Part shown: positions 36,183 to 44,417 of the stretch, in pieces
Numbering within the stretch: position 1 is the first letter of the stretch
How the letters are laid out: the number at the start of each line of letters is the position of its first letter
Program-made: the position numbers and the translations under genes
Origin: Candidatus Thiodiazotropha endoloripes
GTDB taxonomy: Bacteria; Pseudomonadota; Gammaproteobacteria; Chromatiales; Chromatiaceae
Length of the DNA: 64,000 nucleotides
Reading direction: 5' to 3'
Assembly: GCA_001709035.1 (NCBI GenBank)
Contig: LVKA01000008.1
Coordinates: 558,001 to 622,000, forward strand
The notes under the pieces: generated by a model
What the model was told of the DNA's origin: nothing
The model's input: only the letters and a program-made list of their open reading frames with translations
Databases searched by the model: none

Positions 36183-36211
36183 ATAGTATCGACTAAAAAC
36201 TAGTTTGACAA
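36183..36211 (-). promoter_or_regulatory. Candidate marR-type gene promoter overlapping an operator half-site
   Basis: On the minus strand TTGTCA (36211-36206) and TACTAT (36188-36183) are 17 bases apart. Seven bases on lies the A of the ATG at 36176, so the transcript could begin at the start codon. The half-site GTATCGA, identical to one arm of the palindrome at 36241, covers 36186-36192 and touches the -10 box. Confidence 0.5.
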
Positions 36212-36240
36212 GCTTGAGATCCTCTGCTAGCTTGATAATG

Positions 36241-36255
36241 GTATCGAGTCGATAC
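36241..36255. promoter_or_regulatory. Palindromic operator between divergent MarR and thioredoxin-like genes
   Basis: GTATCGAGTCGATAC has perfect 7-base arms around one central base, a typical MarR-dimer site. It lies 30 bases before the thioredoxin-like start and 65 from the regulator start. A second half-site is at 36186-36192. Confidence 0.65.
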
Positions 36256-36284
36256 AAAAATCTTAATCATACGAGGAGTCACTG

Positions 36285-36527
36285 ATGAAAAAAGCGATTT
36301 TCTACCATGCGGGTTGCCCTGTCTGTGTCGCTGCGGAACAACAGGTTCTTGATGCGTTGGACAAGGGACGTTACGAATTGGAGGTGGTGCATCTTGGTGC
36401 AGACCGGAGTCGGATTGTTGAGGCAGAACAAGTCGGTATCCAATCGGTTCCGGCGCTACTGCTTGACGGGGGGGTCTTCCACATCAACTTCGGCGCCTCC
36501 TTGGCGGATGTGAAAGGAGGTTCGTGA
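36285..36527 (+). CDS. Thioredoxin-fold protein with CPVC motif
   Basis: 80 residues. Starts MKKAIFYHAG, then CPVC at 11-14, with a later cis-Pro (SVPALLLDGG) as in glutaredoxin/thioredoxin-like proteins. No signal peptide, so it should be cytoplasmic. It probably reduces or shuttles disulfides, or binds a metal or sulfur species for its neighbours. GAGGAG lies 6-9 bases before the ATG. Divergent from the MarR gene across the palindrome and overlapping the next gene (TGATG), so the two form one controlled unit. Confidence 0.85.
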   Translation: MKKAIFYHAGCPVCVAAEQQVLDALDKGRYELEVVHLGADRSRIVEAEQVGIQSVPALLLDGGVFHINFGASLADVKGGS

Positions 36528-37270
36528 TGCAGGGTGGCTCATTGATCTCAGTAATAACGCTTATTTCGCTCTCATTGCCGGTCTGTGCTCATCAGGATCA
36601 CCATGGTGGCATCAGGGCGGATCAGGGTAATGCGAAACTGGCGCCTTTCGATATCATCCATACGAAGATCAGCAGTGAGGGCAATACTGCGCTGTTCCAT
36701 ATGGCCGTTTCTGCGAAAGCGGGTTCCAGCAAGCCAACGGCAACAGGTCAACTTGCAGGCAGTCATGTATTTTCCTACGTCTGGCCAACCTCAATTGATA
36801 GCTATAGCGTGGGTTTTGAACATAACGCCGGTATTCTGGCGTTGGCGGTGACCTCACACCCTGATTTCGATGATACGCCCCTGTTCGATGAGAACGGTGA
36901 TGGTGATGTGAAGAATGACGGGGCTGTTTGGCACAGTCACTGGGTGGTGTTGCAAGCCAATGAACGTTGCGGCGAGGGTGCGCTTGGTGTGGTCGATATA
37001 CCGGAAGGCGCGAATCCACGACTACCCAGCACCTGGCCTGGTTTGCCCATCTTGCTCGACAGTCCCGGCTGGGATCCCACCTTCACTGGCGAGCGTGTTG
37101 AGATTCGGGTTCCTTTCACCGACATTGGTGTCGTTGAAACTGCCAGTTTTGATGGTGTCACGGCAGGTTTGCGTGTCCACCAGAGTGTACATGCCCCTTT
37201 GCTTTGTGTTGTCGATGTCATGGATGTGGCCTCTGGCGATTTGAGTCTGCCGGGCCGGGTGAATCGTTAA
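36527..37270 (+). CDS. Exported protein of unknown function, His-rich N-terminus
   Basis: 247 residues from the ATG at 36527, which has AAAGGAGG upstream and overlaps the previous stop. A hydrophobic signal ends at VCA, after which the mature protein starts HQDHHGG, a metal-binding-like cluster. The body is predicted beta-rich (GSHVFSYVWPTSI, LALAVTSHPDFDDTPLFDENGDGD). DENGDGD resembles a calcium-binding loop. Two further features are WHSHWVVLQ and two Cys (NERC, PLLC). The family is not recognised. With the CPVC protein and the Cys-rich regulator it suggests a periplasmic redox, metal or sulfur response. It is followed by a strong hairpin. Confidence 0.8.
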   Translation: MQGGSLISVITLISLSLPVCAHQDHHGGIRADQGNAKLAPFDIIHTKISSEGNTALFHMAVSAKAGSSKPTATGQLAGSHVFSYVWPTSIDSYSVGFEHNAGILALAVTSHPDFDDTPLFDENGDGDVKNDGAVWHSHWVVLQANERCGEGALGVVDIPEGANPRLPSTWPGLPILLDSPGWDPTFTGERVEIRVPFTDIGVVETASFDGVTAGLRVHQSVHAPLLCVVDVMDVASGDLSLPGRVNR

Positions 37271-37287
37271 CGGTGAGTCGACTTGTC

Positions 37288-37329
37288 GGCGCCATACCAA
37301 AAAACCAGTCTATCTCAGGGTATGGCGCC
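37288..37329 (+). terminator. Hairpin after the exported protein gene
   Basis: GGCGCCATACC at 37288-37298 pairs perfectly with GGTATGGCGCC at 37319-37329 over 11 bp. It starts 18 bases after the stop. The loop contains a run of six A and no U-run follows. Confidence 0.55.
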
Positions 37330-37391
37330 CACGAGTGCTCTGCATGATGAAGTCGAATGAACGGTTTATGGAGAAGCCATTATTTAAGCGA

Positions 37392-37447
37392 ATAAACCGC
37401 ACCTGAACTCCGATTGGTTTCCCCTCCGAACACTCAATCTGTGCGGT
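37392..37447 (-). terminator. Hairpin after the small basic protein gene
   Basis: AAACCGCAC and GTGCGGTTT form 9-bp arms around a loop of about 38 bases, 14 bases beyond the stop at 37461 on the minus strand. The long loop weakens the call. Confidence 0.35.
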
Positions 37448-37460
37448 TTGTCTGTTGGTA

Positions 37461-37709
37461 CTACTTACACTTGATGCTTTTACACAGCTTGATGCCTTTT
37501 TTTCTCTGAGCCTGGATGACTTTTAGGTTTCGTTTCAGACGCTTACGATTTTGCGGATTCTGTTCCTGGTCGATCCTGGTTCTTAGTACCACCTTCTGTT
37601 TTTTGAGTTTTTTTAATAAGGTGCGAATCTTGTCGCGCTTCTCTTTCTGCTGTTGTCGCTCCATATTAAGCAACAGACCAAATTTTTCGATGAGTTTATC
37701 ACTGGTCAT
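37461..37709 (-). CDS. Small basic coiled-coil protein, 82 aa
   Basis: 82 residues, very rich in Lys, Arg and Gln, likely one long helix (about 12-75: NMERQQQKEKRDKIRTLLKK, VVLRTRIDQEQNPQNRKRLK). It ends with two Cys (LCKSIKCK). The gene starts 8 bases after the Na/Pi cotransporter stop, so it is in the same transcript. Family not recognised; it may bind nucleic acid or act as an accessory to the transporter, but neither is supported directly. Confidence 0.65.
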   Translation of the reverse strand: MTSDKLIEKFGLLLNMERQQQKEKRDKIRTLLKKLKKQKVVLRTRIDQEQNPQNRKRLKRNLKVIQAQRKKGIKLCKSIKCK

Positions 37710-37717
37710 GGTATTAC

Positions 37718-39535
37718 TCAGTTTTGATTGTCATTCTCACTGGACGAGATAAGTTCCTCCAGTTCATCTTCGCTCAACATCAACTCGCTCTCAATTTCTC
37801 TCAACTCTTTTTGCAGAGGTCCAAACAGTACCCGGGCCATATCGATGAGGTTTCCCGCTACATCATAGGCATAGGCGCTGTCATTCATCAGCGATGTCGC
37901 CATTTCGGCACTGATGGCATTCTCTCGGATCAACCGATCCAACTCCCCGTTAGCAATGACATCACTCTCTTCCAGCACAAGTTGGATGCTGTCCAGGGAG
38001 AGTAGGGATGTCTCATCTTCCGTGTCATCCTTTGCATCGGTGAGTTCACTCAGCACGACGGCAAGTTGCAGACGCAGGTTATTATATTGTTCCTGTATCT
38101 GTGGATTTGATGATTGTGTATACCGTACCAGATTTTTCTGCAGGTGTTTTGTATCTTTTACTGCCTCGACAATATTCCGGCTTGCCTGGCGTAATTGATA
38201 CAGCTCTTCTCCGAAGTGTTCCGATGCTGTCGATTGCACCTCGCTGATATAGGCGATGATCGCACTGTAGAGTGTCTTGATGCGACGCTCGTAGATGGCA
38301 TCGATATCGATTTTTTTCACCTCAGGCGCCGACTCCACTAACTGCTTGAGATCCTCCGAGGTGCGAAGTTTTTGCGGATCCAGGTTGAGAGCGGAGATGA
38401 TCAGCTCATAGGCGTTTTCGAACAGGTGTCCCATCTCATTGCGAACCGCCTGCATTGCCGATTCGGGCAGTTCCATGGCTGCCTCGTTGAGATAGAGAGG
38501 TTCTTCAACTTGGCGCTCCCTTTTGTGCAGCAGGTGTTCTAGCAGGGTTACCAGCTTTCCGGTGAACGGTAGCATGAGGATAATCCCGGCCAGGTTGAAA
38601 AGGGTATGAAACACCGCCAACTTCATGGTGTAGTCATCTTCCGCGATACCCAGTTGGTCACTGATACCGTTAACAGCCAGCAGGAATTGTTGGATGAAAA
38701 TGATCGCGACCAGGCCGGTTGTGACATTGAAAATCAGATGGGCGCCCGCCAGGCGACGGCCCTGTACATTCGAGCTCATGGCACCGAGTATCGCCGTGAT
38801 CGTGGTCCCGACGTTGGCGCCGATTGCCAGAGCCAGCGCATTTTCATAACTGATCTGCTGTGCGGCCAGGGCCGTGATGATCAGAACCAGGGTTGCGTGG
38901 CTGGACTGCATGACCACGGTGGCGGCTGCACCCAACAGTGAGTAGACCAGCAGCCCCTTCAGTCCGGGCATGGCGTAAGCCGCCAGATCGATGGCGTCCT
39001 TGAAGGCCTCGAACCCCTCCTTCATATGGTGTATGCCGAGAAACAGAAACCCCAGGCCGGCCAGGATATAACCTGCGCCTCTAAGGGATTTCGATTTCTG
39101 GAATACCAGGATGATACCGAATACCAGCATCGGCATGGCGTAGGCGGAGATCTTAACCTTCAGGCCGAAACCGGCCACCAACCAGGCGCCGGTGGTGGTA
39201 CCCAGGTTTGCACCGAAGATAATACCGATTCCCGAGGCCAGTCCAATCAGTCCCGCACTGAGAAATGAGATGGTGATGACCGAAACCAGGGAGCTCGATT
39301 GCATCACTGTGGTGGAGATGATACCGAAGCTGAGACTCTTCCACAGGCGATTGGTGGTGCGCTGAAGAATACGTTCCAGGATTCCCCCGGTAAAGGCTTT
39401 GAACCCCTCTTCCAGGGAGAGCATGCCAAACAGGAAGATCGCCACACCGGCAGCGATCTCCTTGAAGTCGGGGCTAACCCAGAAACCATAGCCCAATACT
39501 ATAAAGATCGTGGGTAGAAGGATTTTACGTAGCAT
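37718..39535 (-). CDS. Na/Pi cotransporter family protein with PhoU-like tail
   Basis: 605 residues. The first about 310 hold two Na_Pi_cotrans repeats (PF02690 type): TTVMQSSSLVSVITISFLSAGL with GANLGTTTGAW, and VVMQSSHATLVLIITALAA with GANVGTTITA. These QSS and GANxGTT motifs are the family's paired signature. The C-terminal half (about 350-590) is helical and PhoU-like, ending in an acidic run. It imports or exports phosphate with Na+ across the inner membrane, or regulates uptake as YjbB-type efflux does. It lies beside a broken PiT gene on the same strand. GGACA is 8 bases before the ATG. Confidence 0.9.
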   Translation of the reverse strand: MLRKILLPTIFIVLGYGFWVSPDFKEIAAGVAIFLFGMLSLEEGFKAFTGGILERILQRTTNRLWKSLSFGIISTTVMQSSSLVSVITISFLSAGLIGLASGIGIIFGANLGTTTGAWLVAGFGLKVKISAYAMPMLVFGIILVFQKSKSLRGAGYILAGLGFLFLGIHHMKEGFEAFKDAIDLAAYAMPGLKGLLVYSLLGAAATVVMQSSHATLVLIITALAAQQISYENALALAIGANVGTTITAILGAMSSNVQGRRLAGAHLIFNVTTGLVAIIFIQQFLLAVNGISDQLGIAEDDYTMKLAVFHTLFNLAGIILMLPFTGKLVTLLEHLLHKRERQVEEPLYLNEAAMELPESAMQAVRNEMGHLFENAYELIISALNLDPQKLRTSEDLKQLVESAPEVKKIDIDAIYERRIKTLYSAIIAYISEVQSTASEHFGEELYQLRQASRNIVEAVKDTKHLQKNLVRYTQSSNPQIQEQYNNLRLQLAVVLSELTDAKDDTEDETSLLSLDSIQLVLEESDVIANGELDRLIRENAISAEMATSLMNDSAYAYDVAGNLIDMARVLFGPLQKELREIESELMLSEDELEELISSSENDNQN

Positions 39536-39590
39536 CGAATGTCCTATGCATCAGCAGTGAATGGATAACGATAGTGTTCACTATTGTGTC

Positions 39591-40189
39591 TCAAGGCAGC
39601 ATCATGCCGCGTATGGTGAAGAACAGTATCGCCGCTAAAAGTGCAGAAGCTGGTACCGCAATGATCCAGGCCGCAGTAATCTTCAACAGCACCGAGCGTT
39701 TGACCAGCTCGTGCCGATGACCTTCTTGAGTCCTTTGCGCTCTTTTTTACTCAGATCGGCGTTGGCCTTGTGTTCCTTCATCAGGTTTAATATTGCAGCT
39801 TTATCGTCAATACTGGCGGCTTTGAATTTTTCCAGAAAAGATTCCACCTCATCCCGGTCGGAGCCCTGGTGATGCATCTCAATCTCATCAACGATGCGGG
39901 CTGAATTGGCTTTCAGGTACTCTCTCAGGAATCCGACACCGAAAATGGCGCCTACCGCAATATGGGTGGAGCTTTCCGGCAGGCCCAGCTGGATGGCGAT
40001 AATCACGGTAATGGCTGCCGCCCAGAGCAATGCAGTAGGCCCTGGTCTGATCCAGTTTGGTGATTTCTGATCCACGGTTTTAATCAGCTTGGGCCCGTAC
40101 AGAGCCAGACCGACTGCAATCCCAATCGTGCCTGTCATCATTGCCCATAACGGAATGGCGGCCTTTGCGGTTGGTCCAGGTAGCGTGTT
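39591..40189 (-). pseudogene. Broken PiT-family phosphate transporter (C-terminal part)
   Basis: The minus strand reads NTLPGPTAKAAIPLWAMMTG, then IGIAVGLALYGPKLIKTV and LGLPESSTHIAVGAIFGVGF, the second PiT repeat, and a hydrophilic loop. Near 39715 a frameshift leads one frame to a stop, while the other continues HELVKRSVLLKITAAWIIAV and on to a stop at 39591. The N-terminal half is missing. A low-affinity phosphate transporter has therefore been lost just upstream of the intact Na/Pi gene. Confidence 0.88.
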
Positions 40190-40907
40190 CTATTTGTGCA
40201 ATTTTTTCGAGTTCCACTTTTTTCTGTTATTGGTCGTTGAATAGGAAGTATTTTCAGGTTGTCATAAATATGTCATAAAACTGTAACATTTATAGTGGGA
40301 GATAAATATGTCCTAGCGCAACTCGATTAAAAAAAGCCACATATAGACGTATTTTAGAATTTGAGAATGTGGATTGATCCGGAGAGTGTGGAGTAGTAGG
40401 GTCTTCCGGTAGAGTGCATGCGGTACTGAAAAAGCGGTATCAGGCCGTTTATCTGCGAGTTAGGTCTGTTGTGTTGATCGCATGACCATGAAAAAATTAT
40501 GGTTTTTTTGGTTTCTTCCGGAACCTGTTTCGTTGACGCGCCAGCTTCCAGGACCCACCGGGCTTTGAAACAGATATTCCTGTCCTTTAGTGCAACCCGG
40601 GTCTATCAGTATTTCTATTTGTTGAATGGCAAGATGCAGGACGTCATCAAACCCGATTTGCAGATTGATCGGCCGATCCCGCAAATCGGAAAAAGTGGAT
40701 TAGGTCGTTTCTATCTCTATATGCTTGACTGTCAAGCACTACGTCAGAATTCTAACCATTTCAGTTATTCATCGTAATTGAGTGTGCGTCTTGCAGGATC
40801 TGGATCTCTATCGGACTGATTCCTTCTGATGAATTACCAGTAACAAAAAACTATCGAAAAAGATCCTCGACCGGTTATTTATTGACGGCTTGAAAATCGG
40901 AGTCCCA
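40190..40907. other. Gene-poor stretch with a possible transposase relic
   Basis: No intact gene. Near 40530-40560, minus strand, PGSWRVNET recalls the SWRVDET motif of IS6-type transposases, preceded by a matching weak frame; nothing else of the element survives. The rest is AT-rich and featureless. Confidence 0.3.
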
Positions 40908-41585
40908 TCAAATTTCATCCGTGAGTCTGTCGCGATATTTAGTGTAGTCCACATATCGCTCCTCACCCCAGACATCATCCACAAACTGATAGCGACCGGA
41001 GTTGAATGTATAAAAATTGTATCGGACCGGGTTCTTTTTATAGTAATCCTGGTGTTTCTCTTCTGCTTGGTAGAATTCAGAAAAGGGTACAATCTCGATT
41101 GTCACCGGATCCTCATAACGATCGGAAGCATCCAATTCAGCGCGAAGTTGTTCCGCGATTCGTTTCTGCTCACTGTTGTGATAAAAGATTGCCGGCCGGT
41201 ATTGTCTGCCCCGGTCGTAGAACTGACCTCGGGAATCGGTAGGATCCATCATTCGCCACAGAGCCTGTATCAAACCTGTATAACTGATGACCTCGGGTTC
41301 GTAATAGACCTGTACGGCTTCGGTATGTCCGGTCATTCCCAGAGCAACTTTCCGGTAGGTTGGATTTTTTTCGATGCCTCCGCTGTAGCCGGACACTGCC
41401 TCTTTGACACCCGGCAGCATCTCAAATCCGTTTTCGACACACCAGAAACAGCCGCCGGCAAATGTCGCCACAGAGAGCCCCTGGTAGTTCTCATCCGACA
41501 ATTTCGCTTGCTCGGTCATGGGCTGAGAGCAGCCAGAGATAAGTATCGTTAATGCCAGCAGGCTGCCGTAGATGGATGATTTCAT
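40908..41585 (-). CDS. msrA: Peptide methionine sulfoxide reductase A, lipoprotein form
   Basis: 225 residues. The signal ends in the lipobox LISGC (Cys19), so the enzyme is probably anchored to the periplasmic face or outer membrane. The MsrA active site GCFWC (Cys46 nucleophile) is intact, followed by GVKEAVSGYSGG, YRKVALGMTGHTEAVQV, SRGQFYDRGRQYRPAIFYH and KHQDYYKKNP. It reduces S-methionine sulfoxide in exported proteins using thiol reductants. No MsrB is near. Single-gene unit with a short 5' region. Its lipoprotein form is less usual than the cytoplasmic one. Confidence 0.95.
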   Translation of the reverse strand: MKSSIYGSLLALTILISGCSQPMTEQAKLSDENYQGLSVATFAGGCFWCVENGFEMLPGVKEAVSGYSGGIEKNPTYRKVALGMTGHTEAVQVYYEPEVISYTGLIQALWRMMDPTDSRGQFYDRGRQYRPAIFYHNSEQKRIAEQLRAELDASDRYEDPVTIEIVPFSEFYQAEEKHQDYYKKNPVRYNFYTFNSGRYQFVDDVWGEERYVDYTKYRDRLTDEI

Positions 41586-41933
41586 CGAGTGACCCTCATA
41601 ACAATCTTTAGATTAGTGCCGATTATCAATCGCAAAGTTCACCGCCCTGTCACGAGAAAATCACAAAAGTATCTCTTCAGTTCTAAGTTAAAATGGTGTC
41701 TTCAGAGCCTAAATAATGGTTGATATCCATGAACATGGCAAAAGTATTGATTTTAAAAGTAAAACGGTATTATCAGGCAAAAGTTCTACGTGTTTCTTGC
41801 ACTCTTTTTGCTGGATATCGATAAGTGTGGACGACGGTCTATACAGCACTTCCAGTTTGTATGGGTATAATTGATCAGGCAGCGCTTTTAGTGTCGTAAC
41901 AACGATTTTAACACAATTGGGGAAGTATCGATT

Positions 41934-42059
41934 ATGAGCAATATTCTGATCGCCATTTCGTTGGTCATTCTGCTTTTAATTGGCGTGGCAGCGCTTTTTC
42001 TGGCTGGTGACAGTCATCAGGATTCGTCCAAGGACGAGCTGAAAGATGATGAGTTTTAA
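41934..42059 (+). CDS. Small single-helix membrane protein, 41 aa
   Basis: ATG 41934 has GGGGAAG about 9 bases upstream. The product MSNILIAISLVILLLIGVAA continues FLAG and a charged tail with Asp/Lys/Glu ending DDEF. So one N-terminal transmembrane helix and a short acidic cytoplasmic or periplasmic tail. No family recognised. The rest of 41586-42440 shows no further convincing gene; a 62-codon frame at 42188 lacks a ribosome site. Confidence 0.6.
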   Translation: MSNILIAISLVILLLIGVAALFLAGDSHQDSSKDELKDDEF

Positions 42060-42440
42060 AATCAAGAATCAGCTTGTTTGTGAGTCGCTGTTACGGCTTC
42101 GCTAGAGCGCCTTCGATGTTGTCTGTTTAGCTGGGTTGTATCGATCCTTTAGTCTGCTTATAAGCTCTATTTGAGATCATTGTTCTATTGGGAAAAGACA
42201 TAAAAATGTATTGTAGAATTGAATATCTCAATGCATATCCGACGCGCTTTTCAAGCATCTCTGCTGTCACTAAAAATCCCTTTGGAAATCAGTACCCTAC
42301 TCGGTACTGGTCTGGTCGCTTGGTGAGATCTACGGGAATGGATCACTTATATTTGAAAGTGGCTGGTGTTGGTTGAGCTAAAATTAAAAGAGGTAATGAT
42401 GCAAACCTTCAATCCATAATCCCACGGCAGGGAGGTAGCC

Positions 42441-42761
42441 ATGAAAACCTTTATGCTGATCACTGGAAGCGGTCCGCTGATGATACTCACATCTCACTCA
42501 TCCATCGAAGATACGCTGATTCTGGAGAAGCTCGCCATCAAGGGTATCGAGAAGTTTATTGCCTATGAGGTGCCCTATGATCTGGCCAAGCTGCGTTATG
42601 GTGGCCACTTCAATGTGGTTGCCAATGACCTGCATGAGAGTGATGATCTGCGTGTACTGGATTACAATGGAGAGCGAACTTTCAAACTCTTCTCATTTGC
42701 AGAACTTGGATCACCGATACTTCATGAAGCCAGTGGTTCGACTGTATCTGCTGTTGCTTGA
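42441..42761 (+). CDS. Hypothetical protein, 106 aa
   Basis: 106 residues with GGGAGGT 8 bases before the ATG. Predicted alpha/beta, soluble (MKTFMLITGSGPLMILTSHS, then IEDTLILEKLAIKGIEKFIA, YEVPYDLAKLRYGGHFNVV, ERTFKLFSFAELGSPILHE). I do not recognise a characterised family; it looks like a small cytosolic protein conserved in sulfur-oxidising gammaproteobacteria, but that is from memory of the sequence type only. It stands alone, convergent with the C13 peptidase gene. Confidence 0.75.
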   Translation: MKTFMLITGSGPLMILTSHSSIEDTLILEKLAIKGIEKFIAYEVPYDLAKLRYGGHFNVVANDLHESDDLRVLDYNGERTFKLFSFAELGSPILHEASGSTVSAVA

Positions 42762-42908
42762 TTCCATTGAGTTGCCGGGTTGGTACACTTTGCAGATCGA
42801 CCGATTGTTAAGCGAGAGTTGAGCTGGCCGGGTAGATGGTGTGGTTTGAACTTGCCAGACCTCAGGCTGTTCTGTACGTCTGGGGTTTGGCCTGGTCCAA
42901 GACGCCAT

Positions 42909-44303
42909 CTATCGATAGGTGGTGGACTCGCTATAGCTCATCCCGCCAAGCTGGGTTAGTTTGTCACGGATCTCATCACCCACGAAACGTTGTGGCAGTG
43001 AGCGTTTGCGCTGTTCGCGGCGTTCTTTCTCCTCTATCCACTTTGCGGCGATGTCGAATGCTTCAATGAAATCGGGTTCTTTGTCCAAGGCGTGTTTGAA
43101 GTAGGCGGTACCAAAGTCTGTAAACTCGCTTTTTACGCCGCAACCGAATGATTGACGATCCTTTTCAGCTGCTGTGATGATCAAAGTGTTGGGCGTGCGT
43201 AGCGGTTCGATGAAGCCGCCTGAATAGCAACTGGATACGACTATGACCCGCCAAAGAATGCCGGCTTCATCGAGGGCCTGGCGTAGTTGCAATGGTGTTA
43301 TGTCGTCCAAGGGTACAGGGCCAAAGTTCACTGAAAATTTGGGATCCTTACTGCCATGTGAGGTCATGAACAGAAACAGTATATCCTCTTCTGTATCCAT
43401 GATTTCGCCAATTACCGACAGGCTGTCGGATAGATTGTGACGGTTGGCAAGGGGGTATCGAGATAGCGTGTCGATATTATTCACCAGTGACATCGATCGT
43501 CCGCTTGTATCGAAACGACGATCGAACAGTTCGCGTACATACTCAACTTCATTGAGAAAAACATTTTCCAAGCCATATCCGGCTACAGTGACCAGATAGA
43601 GATCGGTGATTCCGGGACGTTGTGAAGTCAGGCCATTAAGTGTTTTATCCACCATCGGATACTGGTCATAGAAGAGGTCTTCTATGCTCAGTTTGTATAG
43701 CTTTTCATAGAGGCTGTCGCTCTGTGGGGGTTCATCGCTGTACCAGAGTTGTGAATATGGAAGAAACACGCTACTTGCCAGGGAGAGCAGGAAAGCGGTT
43801 GTTGCAAGATAAAGCGATTTTCCGAGTGATAGTGAGAGTACGATTCGCATCAATCTCAGAATGATGTAGAGATGCCAGGCTAACAGTAGCAGCAGTAGAC
43901 CGCCACTCTGCGGGTGGTTGTAATAGAGGTGCGTTGGCATGCTCAGGGTTTGAAAAACAATAATGAAGATTGGCATCGATGAGAGATAGGCGAGTATCAG
44001 TTTGCCCGTGTCAGACGTATTGGCGTGTACCAGTCTGGAGATCGCCAAAAGAATCAACAGATCGAAGAGATAGACAGCACCCAGGTGGTTGAGTCCATAG
44101 GCAGAGAAAGTTGCTGGTTTATCAACAGCCAGATAAGTGACACTGATTTCGAGGCTGAATATCAGTGCGAAGAGCCAGAGCAGTTGGTCTATTGAGTAGA
44201 TGAAGTTGTTACGTGTCAGCTGTCGGTTGCTGGCTAGTCTCAACCCGGCTCTGAGGTTGATGGTAAGTGCGATCAATTGTCTTGGGAGAGATTTTGCTTC
44301 CAT
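42909..44303 (-). CDS. Membrane-anchored C13-family (caspase-fold) cysteine peptidase
   Basis: 464 residues. The N-terminal about 185 hold five to six membrane helices. The C-terminal domain (about 195-450) has the C13/legumain-like core: ITDLYLVTVAGYG, then ILFLFMTSHGSKD with the catalytic His316, and VIVVSSCYSGGF with the catalytic Cys359. FGTAYFKHAL follows. These match the clan CD (caspase-like) pattern of bacterial peptidase C13 proteins, which are often membrane-linked and of unknown target. The peptidase domain's side of the membrane is unclear from sequence. Downstream on the same strand nothing is near; upstream lies the DUF599 gene, 115 bases away. Confidence 0.85.
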   Translation of the reverse strand: MEAKSLPRQLIALTINLRAGLRLASNRQLTRNNFIYSIDQLLWLFALIFSLEISVTYLAVDKPATFSAYGLNHLGAVYLFDLLILLAISRLVHANTSDTGKLILAYLSSMPIFIIVFQTLSMPTHLYYNHPQSGGLLLLLLAWHLYIILRLMRIVLSLSLGKSLYLATTAFLLSLASSVFLPYSQLWYSDEPPQSDSLYEKLYKLSIEDLFYDQYPMVDKTLNGLTSQRPGITDLYLVTVAGYGLENVFLNEVEYVRELFDRRFDTSGRSMSLVNNIDTLSRYPLANRHNLSDSLSVIGEIMDTEEDILFLFMTSHGSKDPKFSVNFGPVPLDDITPLQLRQALDEAGILWRVIVVSSCYSGGFIEPLRTPNTLIITAAEKDRQSFGCGVKSEFTDFGTAYFKHALDKEPDFIEAFDIAAKWIEEKERREQRKRSLPQRFVGDEIRDKLTQLGGMSYSESTTYR

Positions 44304-44417
44304 GTCAATGCTCTGGATTCCGTTGCTGTATCGCAGGAGGTATCGGCCGTTAGTTATTAATCCTTAGTTTTGCTCCAGTTCGGTCAAGGGAGCCTGTTTT
44401 TACGGTTGCGGCAGTAG

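Noticed and set aside
40460-40777. Overlapping 74- and 92-codon frames as genes
   Set aside because: No ribosome sites; only a weak transposase-like motif, so treated as a relic at most.
41730-41825. 31-codon frame beginning MNMAKVLILKV
   Set aside because: No Shine-Dalgarno and no sign of conservation that I can judge.
42853-42900. CCAGAC/GTCTGG hairpin between convergent genes as a terminator
   Set aside because: Short stem with a long loop and no U-run; too weak to call.
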